From positions 373,546-437,545 of the forward strand of contig NC_043741.1 in assembly GCF_004337985.1 (NCBI RefSeq): DNA of 64,000 nt, read 5' to 3'. The translations under genes were made by a program, and so were the position numbers. Numbering within the stretch: position 1 is the first letter of the stretch; every line of letters begins with the position of its first letter. This document shows positions 46,224 to 56,243 of the stretch, piece by piece. Source of the DNA: Pyricularia pennisetigena. Taxonomy: Eukaryota > Ascomycota > Sordariomycetes > Magnaporthales > Pyriculariaceae. The notes beneath the pieces were generated by a model. The model worked only from the letters and a program-made list of their open reading frames with translations. It was not told the origin of the DNA and did not search any database.

Positions 46224-48085
46224 TAACGTTGGGCTCCACATCTCCGACCCCCCTAAAGTCCGGCCCCTAAAAATATCTACTCAGCCACGTCAACCCTTTG
46301 TTTTATTTTATAAATATCTAGACGAATTTTTCACTTTAGAACTTGCATTTTGAAGATTCTTGCTCCAAACTTTCCAATGAAACAGTACACTGAAAATCAG
46401 CTTCTTGCTGCCATTTCTGACATAAGAAATGGCAAATCAGTTCACAAAACCTCGCAAAAATGGGGTATTCCTCGGAGTACCCTTCACGATCGTTTAAAGG
46501 GGGCCCAGTCAATTCAACAAGCGAAAAGATTTTGTCAAAGGCTTTCACAGGAGCAGGAGACCTATTTGGCAGATTGGGTACTTGCGCAGGCCGCGTTAGG
46601 CCTTCCGCCAACGCATCAAGAACTACGCTATTTTGCGGAACGAATTCTTCAGGCCGCCGGAGAAAGAAAAAGCCTTGGGAAACATTGGGTTAGCCGTTTT
46701 ATAGCCCGATATCCAATTTTGAAAACCCAAAGGCCCCGGCGAATAGAAAATGCCCGGGTTAATGGGGCTACAACCGAGGTAATTAAATCTTGGTGGTCCT
46801 ATTTGAAAAATCCCGTTATCGATACTATAAAACCGGCCAACCGTTGGAATATGGACGAAACAGGTATAATGGAAGGCAAAGGATCTAATGGCCTGGTGTT
46901 AGGGCGTAATAAAATCCGGCCATTACAGCGAAAAGAGCCTGGAACGCGGGGTTGGACGAGCATAATCGAATGTGTATCAGCTACGGGGGCTGTTATACCT
47001 CCCCTCGTTATATTTAAGGGGAAAAACGTACAGCAACAATGGTTTCCAGCTGATTTAAGTCCTTTCGATACCTGGCAATTTCATGCAACAGAAAACGGGT
47101 GGACAAATAATGAAACAGGTATCGAATGGTTAAAAAAGGTGTTTATTCCAAATACCCAACCTTTAACTCCTGAAAAGCGTTTATTAGTTCTCGACGGCCA
47201 CGGATCACACGTCAGCGACGAGTTTATGCTTGTTTGCCTCCAAAATAATATTCAGCTTTTATATTTACCTCCTCATTCGTCGCACGTTCTTCAACCGTTG
47301 GATTTATCGGTTTTTGGGCCGTTAAAGGAAGCTTATCGACGTCACCTGGGATTTGTAAACCAGTTTTGCTGTTCAACGGTTGTTGGGAAACGAAACTTTC
47401 TACTTTGCTATCGAAAAGCCAGATCAAAAGCATTTATAGCAAAAACCATTCAATCTGGTTGGCGTACGACGGGGTTATGGCCGGTGAACTTGGCAAAACC
47501 ACTTTTAAACCCGTTTTTATTAGAAAATAGCAACGCCAACGTCGAAAAAGGTAGAAATAACGGCTTCCAAAGGGATAAAACACCGGAAAGCCCAAACCAA
47601 AAAATTAACGACCAATCTTTACTTATTTGGAAAACCCCTAAAACGACCCGAGATATTCGACTTCAACTACAGGAAATTTCCCGGTCCGAAAAAAGTAACG
47701 CCACTTCACGGCTTTTGTTTGCAAAAGTCCAAAAAAGCTTCGAAACCAAGGATATCTTATTGGCTGAAGCTCAGCAAAAAATCAGTTTGTTAAAAGCAAA
47801 ATTGGAGGCGGTACGGCCGGTCAAAAGGAAAAGGGTAATTCCGGATCCCAACGAGCTTTTGGTCAGCAAAAAAAACGTTTATGAAGCACAGGAAAATAAT
47901 AGGGACTGTTTAGAGGATTTGAACGATGGAGAAGAGGTTAGCGAACCGGGAGAGCCTGACAATGATTGTATTATTGTGCGTTGATAGGTTTACATTTAAA
48001 TCGGTTTATAAAAGGGGTATTTCGTCGTTACATTTTTCAAGGGGGCCGGACTTTAGGGGGGTCGGAGATGTGGAGCCCAACGTTA
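46224..48085 (+). mobile_element. Fot1/pogo-family DNA transposon, copy 1 (Pot2/Pot3-like)
   Basis: 1858-bp element (46226-48083) with 42-bp perfect inverted repeats starting ACGTTGGGCTCCACATCTCC, flanked by duplicated TA (46224-46225 and 48084-48085). It holds one intact transposase. Size, repeat length and TA target match the Pot2/Pot3 elements of Pyricularia; which named family it belongs to was not tested. Confidence 0.95.
46350..47984 (+). CDS. Pogo/Fot1 transposase (544 aa)
   Basis: Cut-and-paste transposase. An N-terminal psq-type helix-turn-helix (about 18-50, SVHKTSQKWGIPRSTLHDRL) is followed by a CENP-B-like DNA-binding domain (about 63-130). The DDE_1 core has catalytic Asp residues D169 (WNMDETGI), D282 (LDGHGSH) and D318 (QPLDLSVFGPLK), giving the DD35D spacing of the family. 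The C-terminal part is Lys-rich with a short coiled coil. A second Met at residue 10 is an equally plausible start. The frame is fully intact and the same as copy 2. Confidence 0.95.
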   Translation: MKILAPNFPMKQYTENQLLAAISDIRNGKSVHKTSQKWGIPRSTLHDRLKGAQSIQQAKRFCQRLSQEQETYLADWVLAQAALGLPPTHQELRYFAERILQAAGERKSLGKHWVSRFIARYPILKTQRPRRIENARVNGATTEVIKSWWSYLKNPVIDTIKPANRWNMDETGIMEGKGSNGLVLGRNKIRPLQRKEPGTRGWTSIIECVSATGAVIPPLVIFKGKNVQQQWFPADLSPFDTWQFHATENGWTNNETGIEWLKKVFIPNTQPLTPEKRLLVLDGHGSHVSDEFMLVCLQNNIQLLYLPPHSSHVLQPLDLSVFGPLKEAYRRHLGFVNQFCCSTVVGKRNFLLCYRKARSKAFIAKTIQSGWRTTGLWPVNLAKPLLNPFLLENSNANVEKGRNNGFQRDKTPESPNQKINDQSLLIWKTPKTTRDIRLQLQEISRSEKSNATSRLLFAKVQKSFETKDILLAEAQQKISLLKAKLEAVRPVKRKRVIPDPNELLVSKKNVYEAQENNRDCLEDLNDGEEVSEPGEPDNDCIIVR

Positions 48086-48949
48086 CGACAAAAGCCCGGC
48101 TGTCAAAGACGTCACTTCTCGCTTCTTCGCAGCTGCTCAATAGGCAAGCCTTGGAGCAAAGCAAAGCGGCAATCAGAATGGCCCTTGAAGCGGTGGATGC
48201 TGCGGCAAAGGCTTCGACGACTGCAAAGCGGTTCTCTGCGGCACTTCGCAATCTGCGTTTGGACCAGACTGGAGGGGCATACTTTAATGAGGTGATCGAT
48301 GTTTTTTTTTTCCTTTTTTCCTTTTAGTCTTTCACTTTCGTTTCTTGTAAATGAACTCCTCTTGGTGCATCACTGGATCGGCTGGCGATGGGAACAGGCT
48401 CATCCCGACCAAGACGATTGGCAACACGAGTTCTGGGGAAAGCATTACGACAAGCTGAGAGAAATAAAGAAGAGCCAAGACCCTCAAACGGTTTTCTGGT
48501 GTCACCAATGCGTGGGCAATGAGGAATGGGAGGTTCAAGACGGCAGGCTTTGTCGAGTGGACGGTTGGTAGTGAAATGCCCAAGGCAAAAGCAGCAGTGA
48601 GGTCCAAGCACCCAGTACAGCAAACACCGCTTTGTCTTCATTGTTGTTGATGGCCAAGAAAACAATGAATTATTGCTGGACCAATCACATTGTCATTCAC
48701 CGCTCTGCCATCACCGTCATTGTTTGCCTGAGAGGTAAAGTTGACATAAAACATGCCACGACCAACGCCGACGAGAAGGAAACTTGGGTTTGCGTTTAAT
48801 CGTATCAACAAGCTTGTACTCACTAGAACTTGATCCCATCTTGTTCGCGAGAATACAAGCAAGCATCCGTGACCAGCTGTTGCGCAAGACTTGCCAGGAC
48901 CAAAACCCACGAACCAGACACATCCTCTCCACACAAACAACAGCAGAAA

Positions 48950-49477
48950 ATGGCAACCATCTTCCCGTGCGAGTTCCCAGCGCCGCAGCCCACGACCACC
49001 TCCCTCGCAAGACTGCACCGCGAAGTCGGAGAGCAGTTTTACCTCGAGATCTGGGAAGCCGTGATCGCCGCCGTGGAGGGATATTGGATGGAGGCGGTGC
49101 CGGCGTCGACGCCTCCCTCCTACGCGGCAGGACGGAACCCCAGGATCGACGCCGTCACCAGCTCGCCCGAGCCCGAAGCGCCGCGCCACAGGACCGTGCC
49201 CCAGACCGACCCGCTCCGCGACCGCAGAGAGCCCGAGACGCTTCGGGGCTCGAGCTGGACCAAGCAGGCGCGCGTGGAAGAGTCCGTGCTGGAGATGCGG
49301 CAGGACCTGAACGCGATGCTGCCGCCTGGCGTTTATGCTCGGCACACAAGGGCCATCAAGGACTTGGTCTGTCGTGCGCACCGGGCTGTCCTGGCTGCTA
49401 TCGAGGCTGAAGATGACCAGGATGAGTTGGAGACTGAGGCCTTTGTGAATCTCACGGCTGAAGATTTCCAAGACTAG
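48950..49477 (+). CDS. Hypothetical protein (175 aa)
   Basis: Single-exon frame starting MATIFPCEFPAPQPTTTSLA. The middle is Pro/Arg/Glu-rich and probably disordered. The C-terminal third is helical and acidic (IKDLVCRAHRAVLAAIEAED). No leader, membrane segment or known domain is seen. It lies between the two inverted Pot-like copies. The consistent codon use and clean stop favour a real gene, but an orphan status or chance frame is possible. Confidence 0.52.
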   Translation: MATIFPCEFPAPQPTTTSLARLHREVGEQFYLEIWEAVIAAVEGYWMEAVPASTPPSYAAGRNPRIDAVTSSPEPEAPRHRTVPQTDPLRDRREPETLRGSSWTKQARVEESVLEMRQDLNAMLPPGVYARHTRAIKDLVCRAHRAVLAAIEAEDDQDELETEAFVNLTAEDFQD

Positions 49478-50129
49478 GTGACGACCTTGAATAAATCTCT
49501 GGCAGAGTTTGCGGAATCCTGTATGATTAACACTTTGTTTGATGTTTTGACTATTCGATGTCTGAGCTTAACCGAATGTGAGTTATTCTTTTTTATGCAA
49601 ATGCCAGTATAAGTATTGTTCAAGGCCCCTCAGATATACATTATGTATTTGTGCTGATTGAAGTTTAAATCAGACCATAATGTCCGGGATTCAGGGAGAT
49701 TACCGCAGCTGAATCAAGTCCACCGAAAGCCAAAGCAACTCGGGTCGCACCGCAGCAGTTTAGGCCAGTGTTACGTACCCATATGATCTACCAGAGGCCA
49801 AGAAGAAGAAGAAGAAGAAGAAGAAGAAGAAGAAGGACAGAGAGCTGAACTACTATTGGGCCTCGGGTAAAGTCACGAGCGGCACCATCGAAATATTGAA
49901 ACGTATACTGACTTACTGAGCGTACCAGGGAACCGAGACCAGCTTTCCTCTGTATAAAATCAAACCCCATCATTTCCGCCTTCTCCAACACCAGAAGCAT
50001 AGTTTGTCCCAGCCGAACCTCTCGGGGATTCCTCTTTGAGATGACGACATGTTTCGCTTTCAACCGCTACATCCAGCAATAAGACAGCACTGCTCTGATT
50101 CTTTACAAGTTCACCGACAACGTCGCGAC
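49478..50129. other. Intergenic region with AAG repeat
   Basis: (AAG)12 lies at 49801-49836. No gene is seen. Confidence 0.4.
49801..49836. repeat. (AAG)n microsatellite
   Basis: Twelve uninterrupted units. Confidence 0.95.
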
Positions 50130-51233
50130 TCCTGCATAACCCACAGCTGACATTGGCCAAGTTATTGGCACTGGCTGTGTCCTTCTCAAGCCTGGCACAC
50201 TCGGGCGGCATCGTTCAGGATGCGAATTCCCTTGCAGATTCGTACGACTATGTCATCGCTGGAGGTGGCACTGCGGGACTGACGCTGGGTGACCGCCGGA
50301 GTGAGGACGGCAAGAACTCGGTGCTGGTGGCCGAGTGCGGGGATTTAGGTTGGTCTAACTCTACGGCTCCAAGATGGCGAGCCTACACTTTCAACTTGGC
50401 TTCAACAAACATCACCCATCAAAAGTCAACGTCACGAGGGCAAGATGGGCATCTACTGGCATCCGCAGTTCAGTCATCCACAGACGGCGACGCGGTCCTT
50501 CTCGCACACGGGGCATTGGGATGGCACCCACAGGGACAACTACGAGGTGGATACTCGACTCCAAGGTGACCAGGGTTGTGTCTGATGGCACGAGAGCTGT
50601 CGGGGTGGCTTTTGTGCCGTCCGCGGGAGGCTCTGGGCTGTCGACAACGGTCGATGCGAGAAAGTAAGTCGTCTCGTCAGCGGGTGCAGTTCACAGCCCG
50701 CATATCCTGCAGTTGAGCGGCGTGTGTCCCAAGAGGGCCGAGGCTGCTCGAGTCGGCCAAGATTTCAGTCGTTGCCGACGTTCCAGGATCACCCGACGCC
50801 CTTGGCTCACTTTTCCCTGCCAGTAATCTCACCAGCCCGCTACGCCGAGGTAGCCGACGCGCTCGCGGCCCAAGACCCAGCGGCACCCCCACCCGGCCGT
50901 GATAAAGGGGGTACGGCCAACAGATAGCGGCCTACGCGGCGGCGATGCGACGCAACGACACGGCCTTGTACAGCCTCGTCATCAACAGCGGCAGCTCGAC
51001 GGGCGGTCGTCCGAAGGGTGGCTCGTGGCGCCGCACCAGCTCAGCCGAGGCAGCGCCGACATGGACGCCGCGGACGCGCCGGGGCTTACTTCCACCCGTG
51101 GTCGACTACCGCGCCCTGTCCAAACCCGCTCGATCGGGACGTCATGGTGGAGACGATCCGCTCCACGCGCCGCTTCTTCACCGAGAACCCGGCCGTGGGC
51201 GCAGTGAGGGTAGTTCCACATCCCACGCATTGA
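50130..51233 (+). pseudogene. GMC (glucose-methanol-choline) oxidoreductase, decayed
   Basis: A leader-like LAKLLALAVSFSSLAHSG lacks an ATG (ATT stands there). The FAD-binding DYVIAGGGTAGLTLGDR (GxGxxG) and SVLVAE follow. Then, in changing frames, come GHWDGTHRDNYEV, SKVTRVVSDGTRAVGVAF, AAYAAAMRRNDTALYSL and finally RRFFTENPAVGAVRVV. These are parts of one GMC oxidoreductase in correct order with frameshifts, a large internal loss after the FAD fold, and no catalytic His domain at the end. It was a secreted flavoenzyme; it is now non-functional. Confidence 0.8.
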
Positions 51234-51364
51234 AAGCCTTGGGTAGGTTGTAGTACCCACAATACGTCTTAATCATGTTCTCAAATGATGGATGTTCTGT
51301 TGCGTCTGGAAAATAATGAAATGCACGGCACTTTGGATCAGGATAAACATCATCCCAGTACTCG

Positions 51365-51480
51365 GTCTTTTTTTCTGTTTTTTGTTTTTTCCTTTTTTTT
51401 TGTTATCCTTGCTGCCGCCCGGGATTGGACTTTGCGTAATCGCCAGGCTGGACGGCCCGGATGCTAAGAGTGCTAGGCCG
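51365..51480 (-). repeat. Possible tRNA-derived retro-sequence (SINE-like)
   Basis: On the minus strand about 75 bp has a weak resemblance to a tRNA, including AGTCCAATCCC near a B-box position. It is directly followed by an A-rich tail (plus strand T-rich at about 51367-51402). This is the arrangement of a tRNA-derived retroposed copy. No full cloverleaf could be drawn. Confidence 0.3.
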
Positions 51481-52094
51481 TCGAATGCAGACAAGTGGGC
51501 CGGTAAAAGGACCATCTTCGACGGCATTGCAAAATTGATGGTAATGACAGAGTTTAATCAAGTTGGTAGCGCAGGTAATATATTCAACAAAGAGGAAGTG
51601 GACATGGTTAAACAATTGAACAGCAATAGACGAGCTATGTAAAGCATAAAATATGGGGCGTCGACGCATGTGCATGTGGAAAAAGTGCCGAATTGATAGC
51701 CATAAAAGGGTCAGCCTTGAATATATTAATCTATAAAAAGAAGAAGCATAAAAATTGGGAATATCTTTTTGGTACAGGAAACTGTAAGAATAAACCATCA
51801 TGTTATTTATAGCTCACCGCATGGACATGTACGAGGCAGGATTCCTAGGCTTGCCAGAGTGAAAATGGACAGTGTAGTTGTGAGCGTTGAGTTTTCAAGG
51901 GCTTTGAATTCTAATTAAAGAAACAACTGCTGATTTTGCCAGCACCCATATGTATAGCCGCTAAATTCTCAGCGCTAGAATGACTCTCGCCTACTTTGCT
52001 TTCTCCATCTCTACCCACATCTCCGAAAGGCACTTGTCCCATCGATTTTTTTTTTCAATCATTACCCTACGTTCGGCATATCTCACCATCTACC
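51481..52094. other. Promoter-side region of the effector candidate
   Basis: AT-leaning sequence with no supported gene. Confidence 0.4.
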
Positions 52095-52361
52095 ATGGGT
52101 TTCAAAACCTTTCTCGCTGCTTTCGCTGTTGCCACGGCCTATCTCCCAACGGCTCTTGCAGGTTTCCAATGTCAAATACTGCACTATGGGGGTGATATAA
52201 CTAAACCAACCATATACACCGCTGATATTAATGGTCATATAGAACCCTCAGGCGAGTGGATTCGTATTAGGAGCAATTGCCGACCACAGAAATTCGATTT
52301 GCCAGACGGTACAAAACTTGCATATAGGTTCGCATGGGAAACGGCATGGCGGACGAGCTAG
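52095..52361 (+). CDS. MAX-type effector candidate, AVR1-CO39-like (88 aa)
   Basis: Small secreted protein. The leader MGFKTFLAAFAVATAYLPTA is followed by likely cleavage after LA. The mature part of about 66 residues has two cysteines 36 residues apart (C26, C62), fitting the single disulfide of MAX-fold effectors. Several local features match the AVR1-CO39 branch: an IYTAD motif in the first half, a strand-like EWIRIRSNC with Cys followed by Arg-Pro, and DLPDGTKL after the second Cys. In Pyricularia such proteins are secreted into host cells and some are recognised by plant immune receptors. There is one exon, no breaks, and it lies between two inverted Pot-like transposons. Identification rests on pattern memory, not a search. 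Confidence 0.75.
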   Translation: MGFKTFLAAFAVATAYLPTALAGFQCQILHYGGDITKPTIYTADINGHIEPSGEWIRIRSNCRPQKFDLPDGTKLAYRFAWETAWRTS

Positions 52362-52475
52362 AATGTCTTGATAATTACAGCGGGGTTTGAGCATCTTGTT
52401 TCGGCTGTTAATTTGGCTTTGGGATCAAACACAAGTCAACACCATCCCACATTTTCTCTTCTTCACTCATTTCTT

Positions 52476-52516
<41 letters not shown>

Positions 52517-53527
52517 CTGTTTGTTTTTGCTATGAATTCCTTCAATAGAAACCTAATTGGAATTACGCAAACAAGCAACTACCACTTTCCCTTCTCCTCA
52601 CTTCTCCATACATTTCCAGCTCAGCCACAACTGCAAACGGTGCTGGGTATGAGCAATTCATCAATAATGCCAGGGCATGTCTTTTAAACATGCTTCGCAG
52701 CTGCGACCAAATCCGCGCCCGTTATGTCGTCCTTGACTGGCCGAAGATTGATGCACACGATACGCAAAAGGGTGGCCAATCTTGCCATGATCGACAAGAA
52801 GGGTTTTTTTTTGGTCGTCAATCGCGAAATCGAAGTTACGGGTGGGAGAGCCCGACGAAGCGTCCGTAATGCTTGACAAAAGCGACCGGGTTTGAATCGT
52901 TTGATATCAAGCGCGGAATCGACGAACAGATCGGCTTGTCTTTAACTGCCGATCCAAGAAAAAGTCCCCTTGATCTTTTATCACGGTACTGTAGTCGTCA
53001 TTTTGCCCACCGTATGTGTATATATGATATCCCGCATCTCCACTGTTAACTGCAAACACCACTAATATTTCTTTCCAACCAGACTCTATGCCTTATCCGC
53101 GCCTTAGACTGAATCAGAATCTTCCCCGGCAAACTTTAATGGACGCAAGTCCCGCGACGTTGTGGGCATGGGGGGTCACTTATCACATTGCCTTGAATGG
53201 CACGGCAGATTGTGAGTCTGCCAACGATTGAGTGATCAATACGAATCAACAAGGGCTTATGGCATTATGCTTTCAACAAATGACTTTGTAGAATCGGCTC
53301 GAGAAAGTCATGAGCGGCTCAAAGGGGCAGCCGAACTTCTGAAGGACAAGTAAGGCTTACCAGATGTCCAGTGACTGAACGGTTTCCTACTTGCTTTCTC
53401 GTTGTTGGGAGCCACCAAGTAGAGCCAACATCAGTTAATTATTTCAGCCTACATGCCAAATGAAGTACCAAAGTTTAATCACTTCGGTGGCTGCCCTGCC
53501 CTGGTATCTGTATAACCCCCTCATGTC
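52362..53527. other. Intergenic region with a 40-nt T tract
   Basis: T tract at 52477-52516. A short frame at about 53091-53233 and a helical piece near 53292-53353 (ESARESHERLKGAAELLKDK) could be exons of a small gene, but no splice gives a continuous frame, so none is called. Confidence 0.4.
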
Positions 53528-56243
53528 TTATAAACGAAACCCATTTCTAACGATAGCAACATCACCCTGCTTTGGGCAGAAAAAAGTCCTATCGGATCCA
53601 TTTCCCACCATTGACATGTGCGCCGTTGTTGTGTTGAGCCAGTCCTTGGGCAGGAAGAAGTGTCTTCGCAGCCCGAGTTGGGATTGATTAGGATCTGGGC
53701 TCCCACTGTTTTCCGACCTATTGCATGACGATTCCATTTCGGTTATCATTAAATTGGTGAGGTTGTAAGATAGCACCCAGCCGTCAAAGGCCAGAAAGAC
53801 AAGACTGTTACCGTTCGCGCCGAGCAGTAACTTGACCTTGTTGCTCACGAAAGCTGGCAGTCTTTTGGGATCATCGGGTTCGGCTTTGCACGAGGTATCT
53901 AAAAGATACAGATCAAACCCGGCGTGCGATGTTAACGCCCAAGCTCTGTCGTTGCTCGATAGGGCTGCAACCCTAAGCTTGCCGCTATCGATACAAGCGG
54001 ACCAGGCTACTGTCTCGCTCTGTGTTGGTTTGTTTAACTGCAAAACATGGCCAGAGATGGGCAGAGACGACGCATGCGGCTCCAAAGGAGCGTTAGGGAC
54101 ATCAGATGATTGCGTAGGCTCAGGTTGAGAATCGCCGCCATGGCCTTGTTGCGTTAATGCTGTTACTTCAAGCCCAGTGCTCCACTCGTGCTCCCGGACA
54201 ACCTTGCCATGCAGACAAAGCAGTCGACCAGTGTTTGTGGGGTGCAGCGCCCAGTGTCCCCTAGTTTGATTCTCCTTCCGTGCCAGCGGTGGGATGACTT
54301 CCAGCTTGGCCCTCAAATCCCAGACATGCTCTGCGTCATCTGTGCTCAGCAGAAGTAGCCTCTCGTCGGGGCTGAACAGCGCCTGCCTTGCACGCTCCCT
54401 GAGACGACAGTCAAACACAGGGAAAACAGCCCACCTCCCAGTGAAGCCTCGGAGCTCATTGCGGGTGCGTTCCTTCTCAGGCATGGCCGGTTTCACGTCC
54501 TTGATCTGCAGGCGCTTGCAGACAATGTACCCCAAGTCATCACCAGATATCATGTATTTTCCAGAGGGTGACCAGGACAAGAGGTCCACCGTGTGATGCA
54601 AGGGGTGTGAGTGCACCTTGCGCAGCCGGTTCCCATCGTCGAGGGCATCGTGGATCACCACAGAACCGTCCTCACGGGCGCAGGCAAAGAATTTATCCTC
54701 TGGCCCAATGGCAAGCGCAGTGATGGCCACGTTCTCGGCGGACGGTGTAGCTGTAAACACGGGCTCTGTGACCGCGTAGCTGCCTGATGTGCTGCTGGTG
54801 GCGTCCTCGTTTTCAGGTTCCTCGTCAGATCGAACCAGCGCATCCGGCTCCCAGACGTTGCAGACTGGGCCGCGAATGTCGTAGAAGCGTTGATTGTCGG
54901 GACTGAAGACAACGCTCATCGTTGGGTCGTCGCCAAGGCCGCAGGTTAGCCGATACACGAGGTGCAGCTGGGGCAGGGCCCAGATGCTGGTTACACCGAT
55001 GTAGTCTACCCCGAGGAGGAGGGATCCATCTTCAGAGAGGGCAATGTCCTTGGCTTCGACGTTGGGATACTCGATAACATCGCTGCTCGCCAGGCGCCAC
55101 TCCCAGAGCGAATTGTCCTGGCAGAGAACCAGGAGCCGGCTGCTGTCTGGATGCCACAGGAGTTGTTCCTGGTACACCAGAGGATTCCACAACGCGCTGC
55201 TTTGACATCTCAGAGGCCCCCTAGTTTGCTTAGTCCGGTCCCAAACAATCGGTGGTCTCCCACGCCATGCCATTGCGACCTTGGTTAGGTCGGAGCTGAT
55301 GGCCTGCTTCCAGGGGCACCCCTCGTAACCGACATCCAGGCCCGCAAGGTCCATTTTGGAGCTTTCCGAGGCGCCGTTGTCAACCTGCATGATTTGAACA
55401 GTGCAGTTATCAAAGGCGGCTACGAGCTCCGCTTCCCCTGGTCCAAATCTCAAATGGCGCACAATAGCATCGACTGCCTTGGGTATCTCATGAAGCTTCT
55501 CTCCGGTGGTAACATGCCAAATAACAAAGCAGCTGAACCCGGCCACTGCAAGATGCTGACCGCCTCGACCAATCGCCATCATCGGGACATACCCGGTGTG
55601 CTTGAACCTGCGGACTTTTTCGCACGTTTGAACATTCCAGGCAGTGACGACGCCGGCACTGCTAACCAGTGTGAAGAAGAGGCCCTCGGCAGCAAGCACC
55701 TGGTTGCCAAACTCATCATTGCCGACCGGCACGCTGGCGAGACAGTCATCCCATGTCTCGGACCGAATGCCACTGACAGAGAGACGTCCATGATCCAGGC
55801 GAGCCGCCGGCAAGGAAGAGGAGTTAGTCCCGCCGGCACACTGTCCTCCATAGACCTTGGCCACCATGGACGCACGTGGACACATAGGCGGTACATTACG
55901 GTAGACCGCCGAGGGGCTGCCGACCAGGTTAGCAGCGAACTTGCCGGCGATTCGGATGAAGTCAACCGCCCAAGGCTGGATCCAGGCCCAGGAGTTGCGA
56001 GGAGGCGTTGTACCCATGGAGCGCATCAGCTGACGCGATTCTGACCTGGGCCGGCGGGTCGATCTCTTGACAAACTTTTTGAGGTGCTTTGCTGTTTGAA
56101 CCAGCTGCGTCATGTCACCCGAGAGAGAAAGAGCTTCTATCCAAGACAGACAGTGGTTGAGCATAAATACCTCGAGGGCCTCTAGCAGCTCTGGGCTGTC
56201 CACGGGGGATTTTGATACATGTTTGGCCCAGTTGTTGACCGCA

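Larger units (their letters stand above)
45121..48571 (+). pseudogene. Secreted FAD-linked (berberine-bridge-like) oxidoreductase, decayed and split by a transposon
   Basis: The leader MRNHLPHLLLFVVAVAVSG starts at 45121, then HCKVTRQDAD and WDRLNTAISGRLIKPVPPG. Frames then change in a G run near 45302. The family sequence continues as SFHLGDPVSVDWNN with a TAG where Trp is expected (45423), and CSGVGYPFCVANATEAEHV. A true intron (about 45536-45622) leads to the FAD-binding VVKNSGHDYLGRSKAP. About 80 codons expected next are missing before EMVDANGRLLTLNECGNEDL. The gene is entered by a Pot-like transposon at 46224-46225. After it the frame resumes (NYDKSPAVKDVTSRFF), shifts again, and ends with the BBE domain: DDWQHEFWGKHYDKL, DPQTVFWCHQCVGNEEWEV, then a stop at 48571. 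Damage other than the transposon shows the gene is dead. Confidence 0.85.

Noticed and set aside
53091..53353. A possible two-exon small gene
   Set aside because: The best splice (GTGAGT to TTTGTAG) produces a stop at the junction; no alternative gave a continuous frame.
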